DNA of 64,000 bases from Bin5 sp965232575 (GTDB lineage Bacteria > Chloroflexota > Anaerolineae > Caldilineales > Caldilineaceae): contig CBDDPZ010000008.1 of NCBI GenBank assembly GCA_965232575.1, positions 744,001 through 808,000 on the forward strand, read 5' to 3'. Of the stretch, positions 27,998 to 36,275 are shown in pieces; position 1 is the stretch's first letter, and the number at the start of each line of letters is the position of its first letter. The translations under genes were made by a program, and so were the position numbers. The notes under the pieces are model-generated. The model worked only from the letters and a program-made list of their open reading frames with translations. It was not told the DNA's origin and did not search any database.

Positions 27998-28780
27998 TCA
28001 CAACCGGCGCATATGAAATCCGCCGTCGACATCCAGCACCGCGCCGGTCGAGAACGGGAACAGCCCCTCGGCCAGGGCCGCCACCGCTTTGCCCACGTCC
28101 TCCGGCTGCCCCCAACGGCGTATCGGGGTCAGGCCGTCGCCGATCAGCGTGTCGTACTTCTCCTTCACCGTGCTCGTCATGTCGGTTTCGACGATGCCGG
28201 GCCGCACCTCACAGACGTTGATGCCGCTCTCCGCCAGCCGGTCGGCGAACAGGAGCGTCATCATGCCGACACCGGCCTTGGAGATGCAGTATTCGCCGCG
28301 CGCCGGGCTGCTCGTGTAAGCGCTGATCGAGCCGATATTGATGATCTGCGGCCCGCCGCCAGCGTCCTCTGCCGGCCCGCTTTCCAGTTGCTCCAGCATC
28401 GTCCGCGCCACCAGCTGGCTGAGGAAGAAGGGTCCTTTCAGGTTGACGTTCATCACCTCGTCGTAGGACTCTTCGGTCGTCTCGAGGATGTCCATACGCG
28501 TGCGCGGCCCCATGCCGGCGTTGTTCACCAGCAGATCGATGCGGCCGAACTGTTCCAGCGCCGCCTGCACCAGGCGCGCCCTGTCCGCCGCGGAGCCGAT
28601 GTCGGCCTGCGCCACCAGCGCGGCGCCGCCGGCCTCTCGGACCAGGCCGGCGGTCTCGTTGGCCGTGGCCGCATTGCCGCGATAGTTGATAACCAGCGAC
28701 CACCCTCTCTCTGCCAGCGCCAGCGCGATGCCGCGCCCAATCCCGCGGCCGGCGCCGGTGACTAATGCGACTTTGGACAT
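27998..28780 (-). CDS. Short-chain dehydrogenase/reductase
   Basis: SDR of 260 residues with all classic sites: TGAGRGIGRG (residues 8-17), NNAGMG, catalytic Ser in NIGSISAYTS and YCISK for Tyr-x-x-x-Lys, and a C-terminal GAVLDVDGG. It resembles 3-ketoacyl-ACP reductase-type members, but among sugar genes it more likely acts on a sugar or uronate derivative. It is four bases from the GH88 gene end, implying co-transcription. Confidence 0.85.
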   Translation of the reverse strand: MSKVALVTGAGRGIGRGIALALAERGWSLVINYRGNAATANETAGLVREAGGAALVAQADIGSAADRARLVQAALEQFGRIDLLVNNAGMGPRTRMDILETTEESYDEVMNVNLKGPFFLSQLVARTMLEQLESGPAEDAGGGPQIINIGSISAYTSSPARGEYCISKAGVGMMTLLFADRLAESGINVCEVRPGIVETDMTSTVKEKYDTLIGDGLTPIRRWGQPEDVGKAVAALAEGLFPFSTGAVLDVDGGFHMRRL

Positions 28781-28784
28781 CGTG

Positions 28785-29891
28785 TTATTCCACTCCCAAA
28801 ACCTTGCACACCGCTTCCAGGAAGAAGTAGTCTCCCCACATCACGCTTTCATTTACGCCCAACCCCAGCCGTTCGTGGTACATGCCCTGCTTGAGGACGC
28901 CCTCCCAGCCCTCGTCCTCGAAGGCGACAAACTCCGGCTCGGTCAGCGTATCCACGATCCGGAGCGCGTAGTCGTGATACTGCTTGCCCAGCGTCGGGTC
29001 GCCGACCAGCTGGGACAACTGGATCAGGCCGCTGGCGCTGATGGCAGCGGCCGAGCTTTCGTGCGGGTTCTGCGGATCCTGCTCCATCCAGTCGTTGGGC
29101 GGCACGCCGTGGTCCGGCGTGTTTTCCATGTAGAACCAGGCGTTGTCCTGGCTGGTCTTGAGGAAGCGGGCGTCCCCGGTCAGGCCGTACACGGTGCCGA
29201 AGCCGTAGAGCGACCAGCCAAGCCCGCGCGCCCAGGAGGAGTCGTCGCGCCAGCCCTGGTGCGTGGTCTGGCGCAGGAACTCGCCCGTCTCCAGGTCGAA
29301 GATGCCCTCGTGCGAGGTGCTGCCGTCGCCCCGCACCAGGTAGCGGCGCGTGGTCAGGCAGTGCCGGTAGGCCGTCTCCCACAACTCCTCGTCATCGGTC
29401 TCCTGCGCCGCGTAGAAGATGATCGGCACGTTCATCATAATGTCGATGAAGAGGCTCTCGTCGGAGACGAAGGAGCGCAGGTATTCGCCCTTCTCCTTGA
29501 ACCGCTTGGCGAGGGTCTGGCCGGCCTCGATGACGACCGCGTTCTTGTCCTCCTCGCCGGTAATGTCGTACCAGCGTTTCCAGGTGGAGAAGAACAGGAA
29601 GCCGAGATCGTGGACGTTGCGGTCGGTCTTGCGGTGTTCCAGCAGGCGGGCGTAGTGTTCGGCCTTCTCGCGAAAATACTCGTCGCCGGTGGCCTGGTAG
29701 ATCAGCCAGAGCTGCCCGCCGAGGAAGCCTTCGCACCAGTTTGTCCACGCCTCGCCGCCGTGCATCCACTTCCCGTTCTGCGTGTACATCGGGAAATAGT
29801 CCGGGTGCGCTTCCACCAGGTTGCGCAGCCGCTCAGCCGCGAAGTCGACGGTTCTTTCACATTTGGTGAGCAGATTATCAAGGTCTATCAT
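28785..29891 (-). CDS. Glycoside hydrolase family 88, unsaturated glucuronyl hydrolase-like
   Basis: GH88 enzymes hydrate and release unsaturated uronic acids from lyase-generated oligosaccharides. The (alpha/alpha)6-barrel signs are VHDLGFLF and SDESLFIDIMMN, each with a catalytic-type Asp, then GWRDDSSWARGLGW and VNESVMWGDYFF. ATG 29891 is chosen because GGGAG lies upstream; an earlier TTG would overlap it. There is no signal peptide, so it is cytoplasmic. With the sulfatase at 51.5 kb it suggests use of sulfated uronic-acid glycans. Confidence 0.83.
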   Translation of the reverse strand: MIDLDNLLTKCERTVDFAAERLRNLVEAHPDYFPMYTQNGKWMHGGEAWTNWCEGFLGGQLWLIYQATGDEYFREKAEHYARLLEHRKTDRNVHDLGFLFFSTWKRWYDITGEEDKNAVVIEAGQTLAKRFKEKGEYLRSFVSDESLFIDIMMNVPIIFYAAQETDDEELWETAYRHCLTTRRYLVRGDGSTSHEGIFDLETGEFLRQTTHQGWRDDSSWARGLGWSLYGFGTVYGLTGDARFLKTSQDNAWFYMENTPDHGVPPNDWMEQDPQNPHESSAAAISASGLIQLSQLVGDPTLGKQYHDYALRIVDTLTEPEFVAFEDEGWEGVLKQGMYHERLGLGVNESVMWGDYFFLEAVCKVLGVE

Positions 29892-29980
29892 CGGCTTTTG
29901 GTCTCCCAAGCTCGTTTACATTGATTTCATTTTGTCGGACAGGTCTTCCATATCACCATCAATACAAGATCTATTTAGAT

Positions 29981-30823
29981 TCAGCTTTCCACAGCCCCTG
30001 CGTCGCGCATCACTGCCCGCAGCGATTTCACGGCGTAGGCCATGCCATCTGGCCCGCTGAAGCCGCTGCTGTGCGCGGCGATGGCCAGGTGCGGCTCCAG
30101 GGCCAGCATCCCCTGATAGCCGCTGCTGATGAGCCGGTCCAGCAGTTCGGGGATCTGTCCGTCGCCTTCACCCGCGGCTTTGACGCCTCCCTCCAGCTTG
30201 CAGTCCTTGATATGCACATAGCCCACCCGGCCGCCGATCCGAGGCCAGCCCCGCTCGGTGATCCGCTCCTCGCCCACCTGCACGAAGTTGGCCGGGTCCC
30301 AGAGAAAGACGAGATGCGGGCTGTCGATGGCGTCGACCAGCTTGATACAGCGGTCGAGTGTGTCGCCGACGATACCCTTCTCGTTTTCCAGCAGCAGGGT
30401 GACACCCTCTTCCGCGGCGACGTCCGTCAGGCGGCGCAGCCGGTCGATGGCGGTGTCCACGTAGCTGTCGTAGTCGTTGCTGTCTTCGGGCGGGTGGAAG
30501 GAGAAGATGCGGATATTGCTGGTGCCCAGCTGGCGGGCGATCTCGATCAGGCGGCGCAGGTTCTGCGCCTCCGTCTCAATCGGCTCCTCGATGGGGCTTT
30601 TGCCGACCGGGCTGCCGATCGCGCTGACCGTCACGCCGTGAGCATCGCACAGCGCCCGCGCCTTCGCGACCCGCTCATCCGACATGTGGAGGACGTTCTG
30701 CCCCCACGCGGCCCGCAGTTCCAGGCAGGAAATCTTCAGGTCGTTGAGCGTCTGCAGCTGTGACTCCAGGTCGTCCGCGATCTCGTCGCCAAAAGCGCTG
30801 ATAGTAAAGGATGCAGTTGTCAT
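29981..30823 (-). CDS. Sugar phosphate isomerase/epimerase (TIM barrel)
   Basis: A 280-residue xylose-isomerase-like barrel. Metal-ligand candidates are Glu in TLLLENEKG, Asp in FLWDPANF, His in YVHIKD and Glu in LALEPHLAIA. ATG 30823 begins MTTASFTISAFGDEIADD, a common start in this family; the longer frame upstream runs antisense to the Gfo/Idh/MocA gene. It is part of the minus-strand set ending at the GH88 gene. Confidence 0.85.
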   Translation of the reverse strand: MTTASFTISAFGDEIADDLESQLQTLNDLKISCLELRAAWGQNVLHMSDERVAKARALCDAHGVTVSAIGSPVGKSPIEEPIETEAQNLRRLIEIARQLGTSNIRIFSFHPPEDSNDYDSYVDTAIDRLRRLTDVAAEEGVTLLLENEKGIVGDTLDRCIKLVDAIDSPHLVFLWDPANFVQVGEERITERGWPRIGGRVGYVHIKDCKLEGGVKAAGEGDGQIPELLDRLISSGYQGMLALEPHLAIAAHSSGFSGPDGMAYAVKSLRAVMRDAGAVES

Positions 30824-30899
30824 AATGCTATGTCTCTCTGAATTAAGCCGCGCCGTCCTGGAAGTTCCCGAATGAGAGGAATCACAGTCTGGACAGAAC

Positions 30900-30926
30900 G
30901 ACCACAAAAAATAACCACTAAAAACT
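30900..30926. repeat. ACTAAAAACT repeat supplying a stop codon
   Basis: The minus strand reads GATAGTTTTTAGTGG, so the AGTTTTTAG core provides the final Ser-Phe and TAG stop of the Gfo/Idh/MocA gene. The acyltransferase gene ending at 53571 also finishes Ser-Ser-Phe-stop on the same motif. Confidence 0.55.
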
Positions 30927-31928
30927 ATCCTCATACACCGCCAGGATTGCAGCCAGGCTGCGCCTGCCCTCAGCCCCGTCAATGACCGGGTCCTCGCCGC
31001 GGCCGATGCCGGCGATGAAGTCCTTGAGGATGGCGATATGGCCGCTGGTCGAGATGCCGCGCGGATCGCCCGCCATGCCCGGGTCCACCTGCTCGGTCGC
31101 GACCGGCCACGGCTCGACCGTCTCTTTGGCCGCGTCTGCCAGTCCCCAGCGCAGGACAGACTCCCCTTCGATCTGGATGCCGCCGTTGGTCCCGTAGACC
31201 TCCAGCCGGTGCGGGAATCCCGGTTCCGCGGCCACCGTCGCGGTGATCGTCGCCACCGCGCCGTTGCCAAAGCGCAGCGCCGCGCCGGCCGTGTCTTCGA
31301 TCTCAACCGAGCGATGCCGCGAATCGGCGAAGGCATGTACCTCAACCGGGTCGCCCATAAACCAGAGCAGCAGATCGATAATATGAATGCCCTGGTTCAT
31401 CAGCACGCCGCCGCCGTCCATCTCCCACGTGCCCCGCCAATCCGCCTGGGCGTAGTAGGCCTCATCGCGGAAATAGGGCATCGTCACCACGCCCAGCGTG
31501 ATTTCGCCCAGGTCGCCGCCGTGGATGGCGTCGTGGACGCGGCGGAAGAGCGGCTCCGCCCGGCGTTGCAGACAGACGCCCAGCTGCACGCCGTTCTCCC
31601 GGCAGGCCGCGATCATGGCGTCGGCGTCGGCCAGCGAGAGCGCCATCGGCTTTTCCACTAGCACATGCTTGCCGCTCGATGCGGCCGCGATCGTCTGCTG
31701 CGCGTGCTGACCGCTCGGCGTGCAGATGCAGACGGCGTCGACCGCCGGGTCCGCCAGCAGTTCGTCATAGGAGCGGGCCGGCGCGCCGAAGCGCTGGGAG
31801 ATCTCCCCGTAGCGGGCCGGATTGTAGTGGCCGACCCCTACCAGGCGCGCGCCCAGGTCGGCGCATTCCTGGATCGCATTCAGGTGGTACTCCGCCACCA
31901 TCCCCGCGCCGAGGATGGCAAAATTCAC
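30918..31928 (-). CDS. Gfo/Idh/MocA-family sugar dehydrogenase
   Basis: NAD(P)-dependent oxidoreductase of about 336 residues. The Rossmann start is FAILGAGMVAEYH; VLVEKPMAL carries the conserved EKP and DWRGTWEMDGGGVLMNQGIHIIDLL the His-containing active-site segment. GTG at 31928 is preferred because the fold starts at once; another GTG at 31979 would add 17 residues coded entirely by a purine-rich repeat. The C-terminus ends in the AGTTTTTAG repeat. It likely oxidises a sugar or inositol-like substrate. Confidence 0.82.
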   Translation of the reverse strand: MNFAILGAGMVAEYHLNAIQECADLGARLVGVGHYNPARYGEISQRFGAPARSYDELLADPAVDAVCICTPSGQHAQQTIAAASSGKHVLVEKPMALSLADADAMIAACRENGVQLGVCLQRRAEPLFRRVHDAIHGGDLGEITLGVVTMPYFRDEAYYAQADWRGTWEMDGGGVLMNQGIHIIDLLLWFMGDPVEVHAFADSRHRSVEIEDTAGAALRFGNGAVATITATVAAEPGFPHRLEVYGTNGGIQIEGESVLRWGLADAAKETVEPWPVATEQVDPGMAGDPRGISTSGHIAILKDFIAGIGRGEDPVIDGAEGRRSLAAILAVYEDSF

Positions 31929-32040
31929 AATCGAGGAGTCAACCCTTCCCTCTCCTCCAGTTCCTCTTTCCTCACTCACTCCTCACTCCTCTCCCCTCAC
32001 TTCTCATTCCTATTCCCTAACCCCTAATCCCTGTCCCCTG
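31929..32040. repeat. Long purine/pyrimidine-rich repeat block between two genes
   Basis: About 110 bases of CTCACTCCTC-, CCCTAACCCC- and TCCCTGTCCC-type sequence separate two minus-strand genes. It supplies the last codons of the isomerase at 32024 (TGDRD and stop) and possibly an N-terminal extension of the Gfo/Idh/MocA gene. A related AACTAACCCCTGGCCCCTAA stretch follows the sulfatase gene near 52970. Confidence 0.6.
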
Positions 32041-32800
32041 TCTCGTCCCACATGCGGCGCAGATATTCCCCGGCGGGGCCTGCCTGGGCGGCGAGGTCGT
32101 CCCAACGGCACTCGATAGAGATGCGTCCGCTGTAGCCGCCCTTGTGCAGACGGCGGAAAAATTCCTCATACGGGTAACTGCCTTTGCCGGGCGCAACGCG
32201 ATGCGTGTCCGCGACATGCACGTGCTCGATCCATGCGGCGCAGGTGGTGATGTTTTCCAGCGGTTCGTCGTCCTCCATCATATGGTAGAGGTCGGCCAGC
32301 AGGCGCACGCGCAGATGAGCGGTCTCCCGCGCCAGCTCCATGCCTTCGACGACGCTGGTGATGATGTTCGAATCGCGCGAATTCAGCGGCTCGATGACGA
32401 TGGTCACGCCGTTGCGCACGGCTACGTTCCCGGCCAGTCGCAGGAAACGCGCCAGCTGCGTGAAGGCCTCCTCCTTGTCGAATCCGTCCGGCACATTGCG
32501 CGCGCCGCCGCTGCCGAAGACGATCTTCTCGCCGCCCACCGCGGCCACGCGGCCGATGGCGGCCTCCAGGTAGCTCTCCACCCGCTCCCACTCCACCTCC
32601 GGCCCCGTGACAGGTACCTCGGAGGGCACAAAGACGTTGAAGACCGGCGTGGGCAGCGGCGCGCTGTCGAAGGGCGCGCGGATGGCGTCGAAATCCGGGT
32701 CCAGCGGCGACAGCGATCGCACCGTCGGTTCAACGAAATCGAAGCCGGCCGCATGCGCGATGCCCGCGTCGGCAATCGGTAGACAGATTCCAAATTGCAT
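32024..32800 (-). CDS. Sugar phosphate isomerase/epimerase (TIM barrel)
   Basis: A 258-residue xylose-isomerase-like barrel starting MQFGICLPIADAG at ATG 32800. Candidate ligands are Glu in VIEPLNSRDSN, Asp/His in LLADLYHMME, His in EHVHVADTH and Glu in ISIECRWDD. The TGDRD tail is coded by repeat DNA. It is the fifth such barrel in the window and shares only fold-level similarity with the others, so they probably have different substrates. It is divergent from the second sugar ABC operon. Confidence 0.84.
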   Translation of the reverse strand: MQFGICLPIADAGIAHAAGFDFVEPTVRSLSPLDPDFDAIRAPFDSAPLPTPVFNVFVPSEVPVTGPEVEWERVESYLEAAIGRVAAVGGEKIVFGSGGARNVPDGFDKEEAFTQLARFLRLAGNVAVRNGVTIVIEPLNSRDSNIITSVVEGMELARETAHLRVRLLADLYHMMEDDEPLENITTCAAWIEHVHVADTHRVAPGKGSYPYEEFFRRLHKGGYSGRISIECRWDDLAAQAGPAGEYLRRMWDETGDRD

Positions 32801-32847
32801 GGGTGGTGTACTCCAGGGGTCGGCAAATATCAGGATTTTTTTGCTGT

Positions 32848-32876
32848 TTAACACAGCATGAACTGTATTTTATAAT
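32848..32876 (+). promoter_or_regulatory. Promoter of the second sugar ABC operon
   Basis: TTAACA (32848-32853, five of six -35 positions) is followed after exactly 17 bases by a perfect TATAAT (32871-32876). It lies about 160 bases before the binding-protein start and is the best promoter in the window. The long leader between could hold regulatory RNA, but no known riboswitch was recognised. Confidence 0.65.
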
Positions 32877-33037
32877 AGGATTCTCACAGGCGCTATATTT
32901 TCAGGGGTTCATTGGCTTTGGCGTCTCGCTTTTGAAATGGCCTGTCCGCCGCCACCGCGAAGAACGTGAAGGGAGGGATTCAGGGGAACGTAACACACTT
33001 CTGTACTTTCGATGCACAACCTATGGAGGAATGACCG

Positions 33038-34384
33038 ATGGCAAGCAAGGCAAGCAGACGTGATTTTCTCAAAGTGTCTGGTAGCGTCGTAGCGGGAGCG
33101 GCCGTGGCCGGATGTGTGGCCCCCGTCGCGCCAACCACGACGGATTCCGCAGGCCCTACCTCGGAACGAGTCGCCCTGCGCTTCCTCAATAAGTGGGGCT
33201 CCGGCGTGCGCCGTGAGCTGATGAACGGCTTTCTCGACAACTGGGCCGAACAGAACCCCGAAATCGGCATCATCTTTGAACCCGTCGCCGACTTTGACCG
33301 CCGCATGCCTATCCTCGTCGCCGCCGGTGAGTGGGGCGACATCATGTTGTTCTTCGATCTGCAGCTGAGCGCGTTCCACGAAATCGCTGCCGATCTCACC
33401 CCCTACTTCGAGGCCAGCGGCACGCCCTTCCCCGGCCAGGAGGGCAGCGAGTTGATCCGGATCCCCAATCATGTCGGTTACGAGCCGGGCAAGGTCAAGG
33501 CCGTCCCCTTCCAGCTCAATATCGTCATGACGGGCATCAATAAGGACCTCTTCAAAGAGGCGGGCGTGCCGATGCCCTGGGAGCACGACCACAACGGCGA
33601 CAAATGGTGGGACTGGCACGACTACCGCGAGGCCGCCTGCGCCATCAACGACCTCGGCGAAGACATCATCGGCTCCAATTTCAGCTTTGGCAATATCGAA
33701 CAGGACGGCCTGGTGAACTGGAGTGTCGCCAATGGCGGTCAACTGATCGACGTCGAGAACAAAAAGGGATCCTGGAACACGCCCGAGTTCATCGAAGGCC
33801 AGCAGTTCGCGGTCGACATGATCTGCCAGGACGGCTGCATGTTGAACGTGGACGACTATCAGGGCCTGGGCCAGGCTCTGGGCATTTACCCCTGGGCTGC
33901 CGGCGTCCAGGGCATCGCCTCTCGCGGCTCCCTCTACTGGGTAAGTCGCAGCGAGGCCGACCTCACCCCGGTCGCCTGGGTCCGCTCGCCGAACACGGGG
34001 GAGAGCGCCGGCCTTGGCTCGATGCACTTCCACATCGTCACCACGCAGAGCCAGCACCCGGCGGAGGCTTTCGAGTTCATTACGTACCTCGCCAACTTCG
34101 AGAACCAGAAGAACATCGCCCTCTCCGGCACGGCCGAACCGGTCAACGCCGGCGTCTGGCAAGACGCGGACTACCAGGCCACGTGGGGCGGCCCCGAAGC
34201 GGTCGAAGCCTATCTCGATGCCCTCGACAACTTCATCTTCACGCCGCAGCTCCCCGGCGTCCTCGAATGGTTCGGCGAGATCAAGATCCTCTGGGGCGAC
34301 GTGCTGCGCTGCGAGGTAAGCGTCGAAGAGCAGGTCGTCATCGTCGACCAGAAGACCGACGAAATCCTGGCGGCGCATGCCTGA
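33038..34384 (+). CDS. Sugar ABC transporter substrate-binding lipoprotein
   Basis: Extracellular family 1 solute-binding protein of 448 residues. A Tat motif SRRDFLK (residues 6-12) leads into a hydrophobic segment and lipobox VAGC (Cys 26), so it is a Tat-exported lipoprotein. ATGGAGGAATG provides a strong ribosome site. It resembles the binding protein at 2174 only in its signal and fold, so the two importers likely take different sugars. The next element is a perfect 14-base hairpin, then the two permeases. Confidence 0.9.
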   Translation: MASKASRRDFLKVSGSVVAGAAVAGCVAPVAPTTTDSAGPTSERVALRFLNKWGSGVRRELMNGFLDNWAEQNPEIGIIFEPVADFDRRMPILVAAGEWGDIMLFFDLQLSAFHEIAADLTPYFEASGTPFPGQEGSELIRIPNHVGYEPGKVKAVPFQLNIVMTGINKDLFKEAGVPMPWEHDHNGDKWWDWHDYREAACAINDLGEDIIGSNFSFGNIEQDGLVNWSVANGGQLIDVENKKGSWNTPEFIEGQQFAVDMICQDGCMLNVDDYQGLGQALGIYPWAAGVQGIASRGSLYWVSRSEADLTPVAWVRSPNTGESAGLGSMHFHIVTTQSQHPAEAFEFITYLANFENQKNIALSGTAEPVNAGVWQDADYQATWGGPEAVEAYLDALDNFIFTPQLPGVLEWFGEIKILWGDVLRCEVSVEEQVVIVDQKTDEILAAHA

Positions 34385-34398
34385 TACCTTCCGCACAA

Positions 34399-34440
34399 CA
34401 GTGGATAGTGGCGCATGGTTTCACGAGCCACTATCCACTG
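34399..34440 (+). terminator. Perfect 14-base hairpin after the binding-protein gene
   Basis: CAGTGGATAGTGGC (34399-34412) and GCCACTATCCACTG (34427-34440) are exact inverted repeats around a 14-base loop. There is no T-run, so it is more likely a partial attenuator or mRNA stabiliser than a full terminator; the permease genes follow without a visible new promoter. Confidence 0.6.
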
Positions 34441-34477
34441 CGCTTTATTCACCACTCTCTATCCTCCTGGATCGCCG

Positions 34478-35392
34478 ATGCAGACCCCCAGGACAGTTGC
34501 GCCGAATATCAGTTGGGCCAAGCTGAGACCACACATCGTCGGCTGGGCCTTCATCTCCCCCTGGCTGGTCAGCTTCAGCTTCCTGATGGTCTACCCCTTC
34601 ATCGCCTCCTTCGTCCTCAGTTTCACCCGCTATCAGCTGATCGGCGAGGCGGAGTTCATCGGCTTTGAAAACATCCAGCGCATGCTCTTCGAGGACGAAA
34701 GGGTCGCCGACGCGCTGCGCGTTACCTTTACCTATGTCCTCCTCACCGTCCCCGCGGGCACGGCCATCAGCATCCTGGTCGCCATCCTGCTCAATCAGAG
34801 CGTGCGCGGCATCCCCTTCTTCCGCACCTCCTTCTACATGCCCAGCGTCATCGGCGGCGTCGGCCTCGCGCTGTTATGGACGACCATCCTCGCCAAGAAC
34901 GGGCCTATCAACGCCGCGCTCGGCTTGGTTGGGATCGAGGGACCGAACTGGCTCTTTGATACCGCCTGGGCGCTGCCTTCCCTGGCGCTCAAAGCCATCG
35001 CAACCGCCGGCGCCGCCATGCTCATCATCCTCGCCGCCCTGCAAGGCGTGCCCCAGCATCTCTACGAGGCCGTCGACCTCGACGGCGGCGGCGAATGGGC
35101 CAAGTTCTGGCACGTAACCCTGCCCCAGATCTCGCCCGCTATCTTCTACAACGTCATTGTCACCACGATCGGCGTCATGCAATCATTTGTCGAGGCCTTC
35201 ATCATGACCAATGGCGGCCCCGGCACCGCCACCCTCTTCTACGGCCTCTATCTCTATCGTCAGGCCTTCGAGTTTTACCGCATGGGCTACGCCTCCGCGC
35301 TCGCCTGGATGATCTTCCTCATCATCCTCGCCTTGACTATCGTCAACTTCCGCGTCGCCCGCTACTGGGTCTACTACGAGGGTGAGGAGTAG
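34478..35392 (+). CDS. Sugar ABC transporter permease, MalF/UgpA type
   Basis: Membrane subunit of the second importer, about 304 residues with six predicted helices. The EAA loop reads YEAVDLDGGGEWAKFWHVTLP near residue 205. ATG 34478 is preferred; the longer open frame starts within the hairpin region. The ribosome site is weak, suggesting coupling or low expression relative to the binding protein. No ATPase gene is adjacent. Confidence 0.88.
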   Translation: MQTPRTVAPNISWAKLRPHIVGWAFISPWLVSFSFLMVYPFIASFVLSFTRYQLIGEAEFIGFENIQRMLFEDERVADALRVTFTYVLLTVPAGTAISILVAILLNQSVRGIPFFRTSFYMPSVIGGVGLALLWTTILAKNGPINAALGLVGIEGPNWLFDTAWALPSLALKAIATAGAAMLIILAALQGVPQHLYEAVDLDGGGEWAKFWHVTLPQISPAIFYNVIVTTIGVMQSFVEAFIMTNGGPGTATLFYGLYLYRQAFEFYRMGYASALAWMIFLIILALTIVNFRVARYWVYYEGEE

Positions 35393-35399
35393 CCGCGCC

Positions 35400-36275
35400 G
35401 TGTCCGCGCTGACCGCTTCCTGGAGCAAGAGCAAGACCGCCCAGCGCCGCCTGCGCGACGCGCTCGCCTACACCTTGTTGGCCGTCGGTTTTGTCTGGTT
35501 CATCTTCCCGCTCTTCTGGGTCATTATGAGCTCGCTCAAAACCTTTGAAGACTTCAATCAGATCCCGCTGCGCATCTTCCCTTCCGAACTCTACCTGGGA
35601 AACTACCCCAGCGCCTGGAACAGCGTCCCCTTTGGCCGCTACTTTATCAACACCGCCATCATCGTCTCTCTTTCCGTCGTCGGCGAGCTGATCAGCGCCT
35701 CCATCGTCGGCTTCGGCTTCTCCCGCCTCAAGTTCTGGGGCCGCAATTTCCTTTTCATGGTCCTCCTCAGCACCATGATGCTCCCCTTCTGGGTCGTCAT
35801 TATTCCCCGCTTCCTGCTCTATAGAGATATCGGCTGGGTCGGCACCTGGCTGCCGCTCATCGTGCCCAGCTACTTCGCCAACCCCGTCTACGTCTTTCTC
35901 ATGCGACAGTTCTTCATGACTCTGCCGCCGGAACTGGACGACGCCGCCAAAATCGACGGCTGCAATGAGCTGGGCATCTTCTGGCGCATCCTGCTGCCGC
36001 TGACCAAGCCGGCGCTGGCCACCATCGCCATCTTTTCCTTCATCAACGTGTGGACCGACTTCGTCAAACAGGTCATCTACCTGAGCCAGGACAGCACCTA
36101 CACCGTCGCCATCGGCCTGGCCTTTTTGAGATGGCAGATCGCGCAGGGCGATCCGGTGCCGGGACTGCTGATGGCGGCCACTGTGTTCACATCGCTGCCC
36201 ATGATCGCGGTATTCTTCATCGGCCAGAAATATATGGTGCGCGGCATCGCGCTCACAGGACGGACCGGCACATGA
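35400..36275 (+). CDS. Sugar ABC transporter permease, MalG/UgpE type
   Basis: Second permease of the importer with six predicted helices and the loop DDAAKIDGCNELGIFWRILLP near residue 185. GTG 35400 is chosen because GAGGAG lies ten bases before it; an in-frame GTG at 35382 would overlap the previous gene. Its stop overlaps the start of the next gene (ATGA), so the glycosidase-like protein is translationally coupled to transport. Confidence 0.87.
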   Translation: MSALTASWSKSKTAQRRLRDALAYTLLAVGFVWFIFPLFWVIMSSLKTFEDFNQIPLRIFPSELYLGNYPSAWNSVPFGRYFINTAIIVSLSVVGELISASIVGFGFSRLKFWGRNFLFMVLLSTMMLPFWVVIIPRFLLYRDIGWVGTWLPLIVPSYFANPVYVFLMRQFFMTLPPELDDAAKIDGCNELGIFWRILLPLTKPALATIAIFSFINVWTDFVKQVIYLSQDSTYTVAIGLAFLRWQIAQGDPVPGLLMAATVFTSLPMIAVFFIGQKYMVRGIALTGRTGT

